From Pseudomonadota bacterium (GTDB taxonomy: Bacteria; Pseudomonadota; Gammaproteobacteria; Burkholderiales; Burkholderiaceae_B), in the NCBI GenBank assembly GCA_023425645.1, contig JAFACG010000040.1, positions 1 through 64,000 of the forward strand: 64,000 nucleotides of DNA. The letters are read 5' to 3'. Shown in pieces: positions 8,185-16,634 of this stretch (the first letter of the stretch is position 1; each line of letters starts with the position of its first letter). The notes beneath the pieces were generated by a model. The model had not been told where the DNA came from. It was given only the letters and a program-made list of their open reading frames with translations, and ran no database searches. Made by a program: the position numbers and the translations under genes.

Positions 8185-8619
8185 TCAGCGCGCCTGGATG
8201 CGCTCGATCATGACATCCACGTTGTCATAGAGCGCGCGCAGCAGTTCCGGCCCGATGGCCTGCTCCAGGTCCTGGTAGATGGCCTCGATCCGCGGGCTCA
8301 GGCCGGCCACGGTGTGGCGGCCCTGCTTGCTAAGGCTGATGACCTGGCGGCGCAGGTCGTCCGGGTCGGCGCAGCGCTGGATCAGGTTCGCCTGTTCCAG
8401 CACCCGCAGCATGCGGGTCAGGCTGGGAGCCAGGATCTGGGCCTGCTGGGCCAGGGTGGCGGCGTCCAGGGAGTCGACGTCGTAGAGGGTGCGCAGGACG
8501 CGCCATTGCTGTTCGCTGATGCCTGCTTCGCTCAGAACAGGGCGGAACCGCTGCATCAGCACTTCCCGGGCGGACAGGAACAGATGGGGCAGGTTGCGAT
8601 GTTTGAATGGGGTTGGCAT
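8185..8619 (-). CDS. hpaR: MarR-family regulator, HpaR-like repressor of homoprotocatechuate catabolism
   Basis: This 144-residue winged-helix protein matches HpaR in length and layout. It opens with MPTPFKHRNLPHLFLSARE, a leader like that of HpaR proteins, and has the winged helix around residues 40-100 (LDAATLAQQAQILAPSLTRMLRVLE, wing DPDDLRRQ). HpaR represses the 4-hydroxyphenylacetate meta-cleavage operon and is released by the aromatic intermediate. The gene is divergent from hpaH with only 35 bases between start codons, so one bound dimer could shut both promoters. Ligand identity is inferred from the family. Confidence 0.8.
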   Translation of the reverse strand: MPTPFKHRNLPHLFLSAREVLMQRFRPVLSEAGISEQQWRVLRTLYDVDSLDAATLAQQAQILAPSLTRMLRVLEQANLIQRCADPDDLRRQVISLSKQGRHTVAGLSPRIEAIYQDLEQAIGPELLRALYDNVDVMIERIQAR

Positions 8620-8622
8620 GAA

Positions 8623-8633
8623 GTCAGGCTGAC
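8623..8633. promoter_or_regulatory. Short palindrome between hpaR and hpaH
   Basis: GTCAGGCTGAC is a perfect 5+1+5 inverted repeat inside the 35-base gap between the divergent hpaR and hpaH start codons. Its position fits an operator for HpaR, but it is short and could be chance. Confidence 0.3.
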
Positions 8634-8654
8634 CGAGATAAAAAGGATTAGGTG

Positions 8655-9455
8655 ATGGATTCTAAAGTGATTGAACAGATTGCGGCACAACTGGACGCCA
8701 GCGAGCAGTCCCGGCAGCAGATCCGCCAGGTGTCGCTGCAGCATCCCGACATGACCATGGATGACGCCTATGCCATCCAGCATGCCTGGGTCAGCCGCAA
8801 GGTGGCCGCAGGCCGCGTGGTGCGCGGCCACAAGGTGGGCCTGACCTCGCGCGCCATGCAGCTGGCCTCCAACATCAACGAGCCGGACTTCGGCGTGCTG
8901 CTGGACGATATGTTCTACACCGACGGCGCGGCCCTGCCCATGGAACGCTTCATTGTGCCACGGGTGGAAGTCGAGCTGGCCTTCGTCCTGGGAACGGATC
9001 TGAAGGGCCCAGGCGTGACGCTGATGGACGTGCTGCGCGCCACCGAATACGTGGTGCCCGCTCTGGAAATCATCGATGCGCGCTTCCATCAGGTGGATCC
9101 CGAGACCAAGGTCACCCGCAAGGTGCTGGACACCATTTCCGACAACGCCGCCAATGCGGCCGTGGTCACGGGCGGGCGTCCGGTGAAAGTGGATGAGGTG
9201 GACCTGCGCTGGGTGGGCGCCGGCCTGGTGCGCAACGGCGTCATCGAGGAGACCGGCCTGGCCCTGGGCGTGCTGAACCACCCCGGCAACGGCGTGGTCT
9301 GGCTGGCCAACAAGCTCGGGTCGCTGGGCGTGGCCCTGCGCGCAGGGCAGGTGATCCTGTCGGGCTCCTTCACGCGGCCCGTGTTCGCCCAGAAGGGCGA
9401 TGTATTTTGCGCAGACTACGGCACACTGGGTACCATTAACTGTCGCTTTGAATGA
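8655..9455 (+). CDS. hpaH: 2-oxo-hept-4-ene-1,7-dioate hydratase
   Basis: This 266-residue protein belongs to the HpaH/MhpD hydratase family of meta-cleavage pathways. It adds water to 2-oxohept-4-ene-1,7-dioate to give 4-hydroxy-2-oxoheptanedioate, using a divalent metal. The regions [21 protein letters not shown] and [10 protein letters not shown] are characteristic, with acidic metal ligands in the second and third. ATG 8655 is preceded by AAGGA at seven bases; the overlapping GTG at 8652 is less likely. The aldolase and dehydrogenase for the next two steps follow in the same direction, which makes HpaH much likelier than the related MhpD. Confidence 0.85.
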   Translation: MDSKVIEQIAAQLDASEQSRQQIRQVSLQHPDMTMDDAYAIQHAWVSRKVAAGRVVRGHKVGLTSRAMQLASNINEPDFGVLLDDMFYTDGAALPMERFIVPRVEVELAFVLGTDLKGPGVTLMDVLRATEYVVPALEIIDARFHQVDPETKVTRKVLDTISDNAANAAVVTGGRPVKVDEVDLRWVGAGLVRNGVIEETGLALGVLNHPGNGVVWLANKLGSLGVALRAGQVILSGSFTRPVFAQKGDVFCADYGTLGTINCRFE

Positions 9456-9477
9456 TTGCCACAGGAAAGGATGAGAC

Positions 9478-10284
9478 ATGAAACACCCCGTTAACGCGTT
9501 CAAGCAGGCCTTGCGCCAGGGTCGATCCCAGATCGGACTGTGGCAGGGATTGGCCAGCCCCTATACGGCGGACTTGTGCGCCGGGCTGGGCTATGACTGG
9601 CTGCTCCTCGATGGCGAGCACGTGCCCAATAACGTGCAGACCCTGCTGGCGCAGCTGCAGGCCGTGGCGGCGCATCCGGTTGCGCCGGTGGTGCGCCCGA
9701 GCTGGAACGATCCGGTGCAGTTGAAGATGCTGCTGGACATCGGCGCGCAGAACCTGCTGATTCCCATGGTGCAGAATGCGCAAGAGGCCAGGGACGCCGT
9801 GGCGGCCGTGCGCTATCCGCCCCAGGGCATCCGCGGCGTGGGCACGGCCCTGGCGCGTGCGGCCCGCTGGGGCGGAACGCAGGATTACCTGGCGCGCGCG
9901 AACGAGGAAATCTGCGTGCTGTGCCAGGCGGAAACAGCGCAGGCGCTGGCCAATCTGGATGACATCCTGGCGGTGGACGGCGTGGACGGCGTGTTCATCG
10001 GCCCGGCCGACCTGGCCGCCAGCATGGGGTATCTGACCCAGCCCGGACATTCGGAGGTGCGCGCCGCCATCGAGGATGCCATCGTGCGCATCCGCAAGGC
10101 CGGCAAGGCGCCGGGCATCCTGCAGTCGGACGTGGCCACCGCCCGTCATTATCTGGAGCTGGGCGCGCAGTTCGTGGCCGTGGGCGTGGACGCCGTGCTG
10201 TTGCGCCGCGCCGCCACCGACCTGCTGGCGCAGTTTCGCGACGACGTGAGCAGTGCGCCCGTGCAGGCCGGCGCGGCCTATTAA
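9478..10284 (+). CDS. hpaI: 4-hydroxy-2-oxoheptanedioate aldolase
   Basis: This 268-residue class II aldolase of the HpcH/HpaI family cleaves 4-hydroxy-2-oxoheptanedioate to pyruvate and succinate semialdehyde. Diagnostic parts are [14 protein letters not shown] near residue 40, the substrate Arg in VRPSWND, the metal-binding region with conserved Glu in CQAET, and [16 protein letters not shown] near residue 170. The length equals that of the family. It starts 22 bases after hpaH with an AGGA-type site, and gabD follows 20 bases later. Some homologues act on 2-keto-3-deoxy sugar acids; the neighbours favour the aromatic pathway. Confidence 0.88.
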   Translation: MKHPVNAFKQALRQGRSQIGLWQGLASPYTADLCAGLGYDWLLLDGEHVPNNVQTLLAQLQAVAAHPVAPVVRPSWNDPVQLKMLLDIGAQNLLIPMVQNAQEARDAVAAVRYPPQGIRGVGTALARAARWGGTQDYLARANEEICVLCQAETAQALANLDDILAVDGVDGVFIGPADLAASMGYLTQPGHSEVRAAIEDAIVRIRKAGKAPGILQSDVATARHYLELGAQFVAVGVDAVLLRRAATDLLAQFRDDVSSAPVQAGAAY

Positions 10285-10304
10285 CGTCTATACAGGAGAC
10301 AAGA

Positions 10305-11759
10305 ATGGAACAATTGCAGCGCAAGGACCTGTTTCGCCAACAGTGTTTCGTGAACGGCCGCTGGCAGGATGCCGATTCGGGCAAGACCCTGGAAGTCCAG
10401 AATCCGGCCACCGGCAAAGGGCTGGGCACCGTACCGCGCATGGGCGCGGCCGAGACCCGCCGGGCCATCGAATCCGCCCGCCAGGCCTGGGCCGGCTGGC
10501 GCGCCAAAACGGCCCAGCAGCGCAGCGTGATCCTGCGCCGCTGGTTCGAGCTGATGATGGCGCACCAGGATGACCTGGCCGTGCTGATGACCCTGGAGCA
10601 GGGCAAGCCGCTGGCCGAGGCCAAGGGCGAGATCGCCTATGCGGCGTCCTATTTCGAGTGGTATGCGGAAGAAGGCAAGCGCGCCTATGGCGATGTCATT
10701 CCCGCCGCCTCGGGCGCCCAGCGCATCGTGGTGGTCAAGGAGCCCATCGGGGTGTGCGCGGCCATCACGCCGTGGAACTTCCCTTCGTCCATGATCACCC
10801 GCAAGGCGGGCGCGGCCCTGGCGGCCGGCTGCCCCATCGTGGTCAAGCCCGCCAGCCAGACGCCGTATTCGGCCCTGGCGCTGGCCGTGCTGGCGCAGGA
10901 AGCAGGCGTGCCCGACGGCGTGTTCTCCGTCATCACCGGCAGCGCCTCGGAAATCGGCGGCGAGATGACCGGCAACCCGGACGTGCGCAAGGTCAGCTTC
11001 ACCGGCTCGACCGAAGTGGGCCGTACCCTGATGGCGCAAAGCGCGGAGCAGATCAAGAAGGTGTCGCTGGAGCTGGGCGGCAATGCGCCTTTCATCGTGT
11101 TCGACGATGCGGACCTGGATGCCGCCGTGGAGGGCGCCATCGCCAGCAAGTATCGCAACATGGGCCAGACCTGCGTGTGCACCAATCGTTTCTATGTGCA
11201 CGAAAAAGTGTATGACGCTTTTGCACAGAAGCTGGTGGCGGCCGTGGAAAAGCTCAAGGTCGGCAACGGCCTGGAGGAGGGCGTCACCCAGGGGCCGCTG
11301 ATCGACCAGGCCGCCGTGGACAAGGTCAGCGAGCACGTGGCCGACGCCCTGAAGCTGGGCGGCCGCGTGCTGACCGGCGGCAAGCAGCCCGAGCTGGGCG
11401 GGCAGTTTTACCTGCCCACGGTGGTGGCGGACGCCACGCCCGCCATGAAAGTGGCGCAGGAAGAGACTTTCGGCCCCATGGCCCCGCTGTTCCGCTTCAG
11501 CAGCGACGCGGACGTCATCGCCCAGGCCAACGACACCATCTTCGGCCTGGCCGCTTATTTCTACAGCCGCGACATCGGCCGCGTCTGGCGCGTGGCCGAG
11601 GCTCTGGAATATGGCATGGTGGGCATCAACACCGGCCTGATCTCCAATGCCGCCGCTCCCTTTGGCGGAGTCAAGCAGTCGGGCATGGGCCGCGAAGGCT
11701 CGTTCTACGGCCTGGACGACTATATGGTCGTGAAGTACCTGTGCATGGGCGGCGTCTGA
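10305..11759 (+). CDS. gabD: Succinate-semialdehyde dehydrogenase (NAD(P)+)
   Basis: This 484-residue aldehyde dehydrogenase oxidises succinate semialdehyde to succinate for the TCA cycle. The catalytic Cys is residue 290 in GQTCVC, and the second Cys (292) is the redox-switch residue seen in E. coli GabD. The general-base Glu is in SLELGGNAPF and the cofactor loop is FTGSTEVGR. The product of HpaI is exactly this substrate, so hpaH-hpaI-gabD form a three-step funnel to pyruvate plus succinate. It is the last gene before a strong terminator. GABA catabolism is a possible second role. Confidence 0.9.
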   Translation: MEQLQRKDLFRQQCFVNGRWQDADSGKTLEVQNPATGKGLGTVPRMGAAETRRAIESARQAWAGWRAKTAQQRSVILRRWFELMMAHQDDLAVLMTLEQGKPLAEAKGEIAYAASYFEWYAEEGKRAYGDVIPAASGAQRIVVVKEPIGVCAAITPWNFPSSMITRKAGAALAAGCPIVVKPASQTPYSALALAVLAQEAGVPDGVFSVITGSASEIGGEMTGNPDVRKVSFTGSTEVGRTLMAQSAEQIKKVSLELGGNAPFIVFDDADLDAAVEGAIASKYRNMGQTCVCTNRFYVHEKVYDAFAQKLVAAVEKLKVGNGLEEGVTQGPLIDQAAVDKVSEHVADALKLGGRVLTGGKQPELGGQFYLPTVVADATPAMKVAQEETFGPMAPLFRFSSDADVIAQANDTIFGLAAYFYSRDIGRVWRVAEALEYGMVGINTGLISNAAAPFGGVKQSGMGREGSFYGLDDYMVVKYLCMGGV

Positions 11760-11801
11760 GCCGTTCCCTGCGCCTGCGCGGTCCGCTTGCGGTCCGCCTC
11801 C

Positions 11802-11829
11802 AAGCCCGGCTGCGCGCCGGGCTTTTTTT
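11802..11829 (+). terminator. Rho-independent terminator of the hpaH-hpaI-gabD operon
   Basis: A perfect 9-bp stem (AAGCCCGGC / GCCGGGCTT) with a 5-base loop is followed by an uninterrupted T run. It lies 42 bases after the gabD stop. Confidence 0.9.
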
Positions 11830-11940
11830 CGTCCAGCCTCTTTGCGCCCGGGACGATGCCGCGGCGTTCCGGTCAATCAGTCAGCCTGCTGACTATCTAA
11901 TAACTGTAAGCCTTTGATAGAAAAGGTGTAGGTGCAAAAA

Positions 11941-11990
11941 ATTAACTAGGGTATTCACTATATTTTTATTTATTAATCGTTTAGTTAATA
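11941..11990. promoter_or_regulatory. AT-rich promoter/operator region of the Liv-type operon
   Basis: An inverted pair ATTAACTA (11941-11948) and TAGTTAAT (11982-11989) brackets a very AT-rich block. Within it TATTAATCGTTTAGTTAATA (11971-11990) has 6-base inverted arms. The TTAA-rich half-sites recall those at 2955 and 8125. The block starts 100 bases before the binding-protein gene; regulator and start site are unknown. Confidence 0.4.
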
Positions 11991-12040
11991 TTTTTCCGAC
12001 AGCAATTCCAAGACCTACAAACATCCTTCAGGAGACAAGA

Positions 12041-13171
12041 ATGCGGAAGACAATGCTGATGACCGTGGCCGGATTGGCGCTTGGCATGGGGGCGGCGGCG
12101 CAAGCCGAGAGCATCAAGATCGGCGTCATCCAGCCTTTGACCGGCTCGGTGGCGTACAACGGGGTGGCGGACGTGAATGGTTCGCGCCTGGCCGTCCAGC
12201 AGCGCAACGCCAGGGGGGGCGTGCTGGGGCAGCAGGTGGAGCTGGTGGTGGAGGATGGCGAATGCCAGCCGTCCAAATCGGTGAACGCCGCCGAAAAGCT
12301 GATCCAGAAAGACAAGGTCGCGGTGATGTCCGGCGCATTCTGCAGCTCGGCCACCATCGCCGTCATGAGCGTGGCCCAGAAGTACCAGGTGCCGCTGCTG
12401 TCCGGGGTGTCTTCCAAGAGCGACCTGACGGAGCGGGGCAATGAATGGTTCTTCCGCACGGCGGAGACCGACGGCCTGCTGGCGCATGCCTTTGCCAAGC
12501 TGCTGGTCGAGCAGCTCAAGCTCAAACGCATCGCCTACATCGGCGTGAACGACGACTGGGGCCGGGGCGGCATGGAGGAGTTCTCGCGCCAGATCGAGGC
12601 GCTGGGCGGCGAGACGATGGAGAAGCTGTATTTCGATCATGGCGCCACGGACTTCTACACCATGCTGACGCGCCTGCGCGCCCAGAAGCCGGACGGCATC
12701 TTCGTGGCCGCGGAAACCCAGGACGGCTCCATCCTGGTCAAGCAGATGAAGGAAGTGGGCCTGCAGTCGCGCATCTTCGGCGTGGGCAGCTGGGCCACCG
12801 CGGACTTCGTGGGGCTGGCCGGCGAGGCGGCCGAGGGCATCTACGCCGCCGTGCCCTACGCGCATACCATCAAGCGCGAGCAGAACCAGCAGTTCGTGAA
12901 GGACTACCAGGCTGCGTACAAGGAGCTGCCCGGCAAGTACTCGGCGGCCGGCTACAACGCGCTGAACATCATCATGGACGCGATCGAGCGCGCGGGCGCC
13001 GCCGATCCCGACAAGATCCGCCAGGCGCTGGCCGCCACGGACTACCAGGGGCCCAACGGCAGCTTCACGTTCAATGACAAGCGCCAGGCCTACGGGTTCG
13101 ACGCCGTGCTGGTCCAGCTGCAGGGCGGACAGCCGCAGATCGTGGCCGAAACGTTGGTGACCAATGACTGA
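12041..13171 (+). CDS. Branched-chain amino-acid-type ABC transporter substrate-binding protein (LivK-like)
   Basis: This 376-residue periplasmic protein has a signal peptide (residues 1-21, cleavage at AQA-ESIK) and the Peripla_BP_6 start IKIGVIQPLTGSVAYNGVADVNG. The C-terminal lobe contains YSAAGYNALNIIMDAIERAGA, typical of the family. AGGAGA precedes the ATG at a good distance. It is the first of five genes of a complete Liv-type importer. In Burkholderiales such systems often carry aromatic acids, amides or urea rather than leucine, so the name describes the family and not the substrate. Confidence 0.82.
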   Translation: MRKTMLMTVAGLALGMGAAAQAESIKIGVIQPLTGSVAYNGVADVNGSRLAVQQRNARGGVLGQQVELVVEDGECQPSKSVNAAEKLIQKDKVAVMSGAFCSSATIAVMSVAQKYQVPLLSGVSSKSDLTERGNEWFFRTAETDGLLAHAFAKLLVEQLKLKRIAYIGVNDDWGRGGMEEFSRQIEALGGETMEKLYFDHGATDFYTMLTRLRAQKPDGIFVAAETQDGSILVKQMKEVGLQSRIFGVGSWATADFVGLAGEAAEGIYAAVPYAHTIKREQNQQFVKDYQAAYKELPGKYSAAGYNALNIIMDAIERAGAADPDKIRQALAATDYQGPNGSFTFNDKRQAYGFDAVLVQLQGGQPQIVAETLVTND

Positions 13172-13213
13172 TCGGCCCGGACTTCGTTCTGGCTTTGTTG
13201 AGGAGATAGCAAA

Positions 13214-14089
13214 GTGCTGGACCTAACGTTGCAGTTCATCGTGAATGGGCTGGTCAATGGCACGTTCTACGCCTTGTCGGCCCTGGGCTTGACTCTGATC
13301 TTCGGCTTGATGAGGCTGGTGAACTTCGCACATGGCGAGTTCTACATGATAGGAGGGCTGCTGGGCTGGATCGTCACCCAGCAGCTGGGCTTGAACTTCT
13401 TTGCCGGGCTGGCCCTGGTCATCCTGGTGATGGCCGCTTTCGGCTGGCTGCTGGATCGCTTCCTGATCGAGCGCATCCGTGACAAGGGGCCCGAGCCGGG
13501 CATCCTGCTGACCATAGGGATGTCCATATTCCTGGCCAACACCGCCTTGATGCTGGTGGGCACGGCGCCGCAGAAGGTCCTGGCGCCGGTGCCCAGCGCG
13601 CCCCTGTTCGTCGGCCCGGTGTTCATCACCGAAGTGCGCCTGTTCGCCATCGCCATGTCGGTGCTGGCCATCGTCGCGGTGCGTCTGCTGATCCAGAAGA
13701 CCAAGCTGGGCAAGGCCATGCGGGCGACCTTCCAGGACCCGACCGCGGCCAGCCTGGTGGGCATCAAGACCTCCACCATCTATGCGGCGACCTTCGCCAT
13801 GGGTTCGGCCCTGGCCGCGACCTCGGGCATGCTGCTGGGCTCCATCTACGTCGCCCAGGCGTCCATCGGCGGACTGATCAGCCTCAAGGCCTTCGTGGTC
13901 GTGATCCTGGGCGGCATGGGGAACTTTGCCGGCGCCATCCTGGGCGGCCTGATCCTGGGCGTGGCCGAGGCTCTGTGGGGCGGCTTCGTGCAGACGGGAA
14001 CCGTGGACATGGTGGGCTTCGCCCTGGTGATCCTGATTTTGCTGTTTCGCCCTTATGGTTTGTTTTCCGTCCGTGCGGAGCGTGCCTGA
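13214..14089 (+). CDS. ABC transporter permease, LivH type
   Basis: This 291-residue inner-membrane protein has about eight hydrophobic segments. It contains the hallmark LivH motifs NGTFYALSALGLTLIFGLMRLVNFAHGEF (residues 13-41) and GGMGNFAGAILGGLILGVAE near the C-terminus. The start codon is GTG, 8 bases after GGAG (AGGAGATAGCAAAGTG). The next permease begins immediately after its stop, so LivH and LivM are made together and form the heterodimeric channel. Confidence 0.85.
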   Translation: MLDLTLQFIVNGLVNGTFYALSALGLTLIFGLMRLVNFAHGEFYMIGGLLGWIVTQQLGLNFFAGLALVILVMAAFGWLLDRFLIERIRDKGPEPGILLTIGMSIFLANTALMLVGTAPQKVLAPVPSAPLFVGPVFITEVRLFAIAMSVLAIVAVRLLIQKTKLGKAMRATFQDPTAASLVGIKTSTIYAATFAMGSALAATSGMLLGSIYVAQASIGGLISLKAFVVVILGGMGNFAGAILGGLILGVAEALWGGFVQTGTVDMVGFALVILILLFRPYGLFSVRAERA

Positions 14090-15049
14090 ATGACTATCGA
14101 ACGACGTTTTCTGATCGGCAGCCTGATCGTGGCCGCCGTGCTGGGGGTCGTGCTGCAAAGCGACTACCTCCTGCACATCCTGGTCCTGATGCTGCTTTAC
14201 GCCATCCTGGCCAGCAGCCTGAACCTGATCGTGGGCTATGTGGGAGAGTTTCCCCTGGGCCACGTGGCCTTCTTCGGGATCGGCGCCTATGCGGTGGCCA
14301 TCCTGAGCTCGCCCGCGGTGGGCTGGCCAGTCACCTTGTCGCTTTGCGCGGCCGCCCTGATCGCCGCTATCCTGGGCTGGCTGATCGGGCGCATCACGCT
14401 GCGTCTGAACGGCCCCTTCTTCGTCATCGTGACGCTGGCCTTCGCCGAGGTGCTGCGCCTGCTGGCCAACAACTGGATAGGCCTGACCAACGGTCCCATG
14501 GGCATTGCCGGCGTCGCCCACCCGGCGATCCTGGACGCGGTGCCTTTGCTGCACGGCAAGCGGGGCTTTGTGGCCATGGGCGTGGTCCTGGCCGCCCTGA
14601 CTTTCTACGTGTGCTACCGGCTGGTCCATTCCAGCGCGGGGCGCGCCGCCGTCACCTTGCGGGAGAACCGCTACGTGGCGCAGTCCGTGGGCATCAATCC
14701 ATTCCGTTACGCCCTGTTCGTGTTCGTGGTGGCCGCCTTCCTGGCGGGCCTGGCCGGCGCCTACTACGCCACCTACATCGGCTTCGTGGGGCCGGAGGTC
14801 TTCGGCTTCCCGTTCACCGCCACCATGATCATCATCGTGCTGCTGGGCGGCAAGGGCACCCTGATCGGTCCGGTCATCGGCGCGGTCATCGTGACTCTGC
14901 TGGAAGAGTACCTGCGCGAATTCAAGGAGCTGCGCCTGTCCCTGTTCGGCCTGGTGGTGATGGGGGTGGTGCTGTTCGCGCCGGACGGGGTCATGGGATA
15001 TGTGCGGCAGCGTTTCGCGCAGGGATTCAGGAGAGTGCGCCATGCTTGA
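14090..15049 (+). CDS. ABC transporter permease, LivM type
   Basis: This 319-residue inner-membrane protein is the second channel subunit. Family marks are SSLNLIVGYVGEFPLGHVAFFGIGAYAVAIL near residues 41-71 and VTLRENRYVAQSVGINPFRYALFVF around residue 190. ATG follows the livH-type stop with no gap. The ATPase start at 15042 lies inside its last codons. No separate promoter is expected. Confidence 0.85.
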   Translation: MTIERRFLIGSLIVAAVLGVVLQSDYLLHILVLMLLYAILASSLNLIVGYVGEFPLGHVAFFGIGAYAVAILSSPAVGWPVTLSLCAAALIAAILGWLIGRITLRLNGPFFVIVTLAFAEVLRLLANNWIGLTNGPMGIAGVAHPAILDAVPLLHGKRGFVAMGVVLAALTFYVCYRLVHSSAGRAAVTLRENRYVAQSVGINPFRYALFVFVVAAFLAGLAGAYYATYIGFVGPEVFGFPFTATMIIIVLLGGKGTLIGPVIGAVIVTLLEEYLREFKELRLSLFGLVVMGVVLFAPDGVMGYVRQRFAQGFRRVRHA

Positions 15050-15803
15050 GGTTCAAGGACTGGGTAAATCATTCGGCGGCATCCATGCCGTGCAGGACAT
15101 CGATTTCGCGGTGCCCAAGGGACAGATCGTCAGCCTGATCGGTCCGAACGGCGCGGGCAAGACAACCTGCTTCAATCTGATCACCGGCTTCTATCAACCT
15201 TCAAGAGGGCAGGTGCGCTGGGATGGACAGGACGTGACCGGCAGCCGGCCCTACGACATGGCCCAGCGGGGCGTGATCCGCACCTTCCAGAAGACCAATG
15301 TGCTGCGCTCGCTGCCGGTCTTCGACAATCTGGTGCACGCCCAGTACATGCAGGACCGGGATCCCTTGTGGCGCACCTTCTGGCCCGGACGCCGGCGTCA
15401 GGCGCAGAGCCGGCAGATGGACGAGGCGGCCGGCGCGCTGCTGGAGCTGGTCGGACTGAGCCGCCGCGCGGACGTGCAGGCAGGTTCGCTGTCCTGCGGA
15501 GAGCTGCGCCTGCTGGAAGTGGCGGTCGCGCTGGCGGCGCGGCCGCGGCTGCTGATGCTCGATGAGCCGGCAGCCGGGCTGAACACGCGGGAGGCCGAAC
15601 ACCTGGCCGAGCTGCTGCGCAGCCTGCCCGGCCAGTGGGTGGAGTCCGTGCTGGTGGTCGAGCACAACATGAACCTGATCATGCGGGTCTCGGACCACAT
15701 CGTGGTGATGAATTTCGGCAAGAAGCTGGCCAGCGGCACGCCCGCCCAGATCCAGGCCGATGAACAGGTGCTGGAGGCGTACATGGGGAGGAAAGCCGCA
15801 TGA
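15042..15803 (+). CDS. ABC transporter ATP-binding protein, LivG type
   Basis: This 253-residue ATPase has Walker [11 protein letters not shown], Walker B RLLMLDEPAAGLN and the C-terminal switch VVEHNMNLIM. The signature reads LSCGELR rather than the usual LSGG/LSYG-x-Q, as in some LivG proteins. The ATG at 15042 overlaps the end of the permease gene; an in-frame start at 15000 would lie further inside that gene. It overlaps the next ATPase by four bases. LivG and LivF form the ATPase heterodimer. Confidence 0.83.
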   Translation: MLEVQGLGKSFGGIHAVQDIDFAVPKGQIVSLIGPNGAGKTTCFNLITGFYQPSRGQVRWDGQDVTGSRPYDMAQRGVIRTFQKTNVLRSLPVFDNLVHAQYMQDRDPLWRTFWPGRRRQAQSRQMDEAAGALLELVGLSRRADVQAGSLSCGELRLLEVAVALAARPRLLMLDEPAAGLNTREAEHLAELLRSLPGQWVESVLVVEHNMNLIMRVSDHIVVMNFGKKLASGTPAQIQADEQVLEAYMGRKAA

Positions 15804-16528
15804 AGGTCGTGAATACACCGCCCTTGCTGGAACTGGACCAGGTCGTGGCCGGCTATGGAAACCTGGTGGCCCTGCACGAGGTCAGCCTGACGGTGCAGCC
15901 CGGGGAAGTCGTGGCCCTGCTGGGCGCCAACGGCGCCGGGAAGTCCACGACGCTGCGGGCCATCTCCGGCCTGATCAGGCCCATGGCGGGCGCCATACGC
16001 TGGAAGGGCCGGGACATCCAGGGACGCAGCCCGGACCATATCCTGCGCCTGGGCCTGTCGCACTGCCCCGAAGAACGCCATGTCTGGCCGGAGATGAGCG
16101 TGGAGGAAAACCTGGAGCTGGGCGCGTACCTGATACGGTCGCGCAATGAAGTCGAGCGCCGCAAAGCCATCGCCTTTCATCGTTTCCCGCGCCTCAAGGA
16201 ACGCGCCCGCCAGTTGGCCGGGACACTGAGCGGCGGCGAGCAGCAGATGCTGGCCATCGCCCGGGCGCTCATGTCCGAGCCCGAGCTGCTCATCCTGGAC
16301 GAGCCGTCCCTGGGCCTCAGTCCCAAGATGGCGCTGGAAGTGTTCGAAGTGGTGCGGGAGATCAGCGAGCACGGCGTGTCCATTCTGGTCGTGGAACAGA
16401 ACGTGCACAACGCCTTGAGCGTGGCGAGCCGGGCCTATGTGCTGGAGACCGGACAGGTGATTGCCGAGAAGGACAGCTCCAGCTTGCGGGACGATCCGGA
16501 ATTGCTGAGCGCCTACCTGGGCGGTTGA
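15800..16528 (+). CDS. ABC transporter ATP-binding protein, LivF type
   Basis: This 242-residue ATPase has Walker A GANGAGKSTT, signature LSGGEQQM, Walker B LLILDEPSLGLSPKM and switch VVEQNVHNAL. HCPEERHVWPEMSVEENLELGAY is typical of LivF. It overlaps livG by four bases and ends the five-gene transporter. A flavin monooxygenase gene follows after 106 bases in the same direction, which may indicate that the importer supplies its aromatic substrate. Confidence 0.83.
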   Translation: MKVVNTPPLLELDQVVAGYGNLVALHEVSLTVQPGEVVALLGANGAGKSTTLRAISGLIRPMAGAIRWKGRDIQGRSPDHILRLGLSHCPEERHVWPEMSVEENLELGAYLIRSRNEVERRKAIAFHRFPRLKERARQLAGTLSGGEQQMLAIARALMSEPELLILDEPSLGLSPKMALEVFEVVREISEHGVSILVVEQNVHNALSVASRAYVLETGQVIAEKDSSSLRDDPELLSAYLGG

Positions 16529-16559
16529 ACGGGAATCCGGGGTGCGCGGCGGCGCGTAC

Positions 16560-16634
16560 TGATCCGGGCTTAAATTATTTATTCGATCAATTAAATTAAA
16601 GTTGTTGCCCGCTGGACGGGCGGAGGAAGAGAAC
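16560..16634. promoter_or_regulatory. AT-rich promoter region before the flavin monooxygenase gene
   Basis: A run of A/T-rich DNA (16571-16601, with TTAAATTATTTATTCGATCA and then ATTAAATTAAAG) interrupts the GC-rich background just before the gene's GGAGGAAGAG site. It suggests a separate promoter after livF. No exact match to the 17-bp motif is present. Confidence 0.3.

Noticed and set aside
15481..15500. LivG-type signature LSCGE as a sign of a broken ATPase
   Set aside because: Walker A, Walker B and switch are intact and LivG-type signatures vary at this place, so inactivation is not supported.
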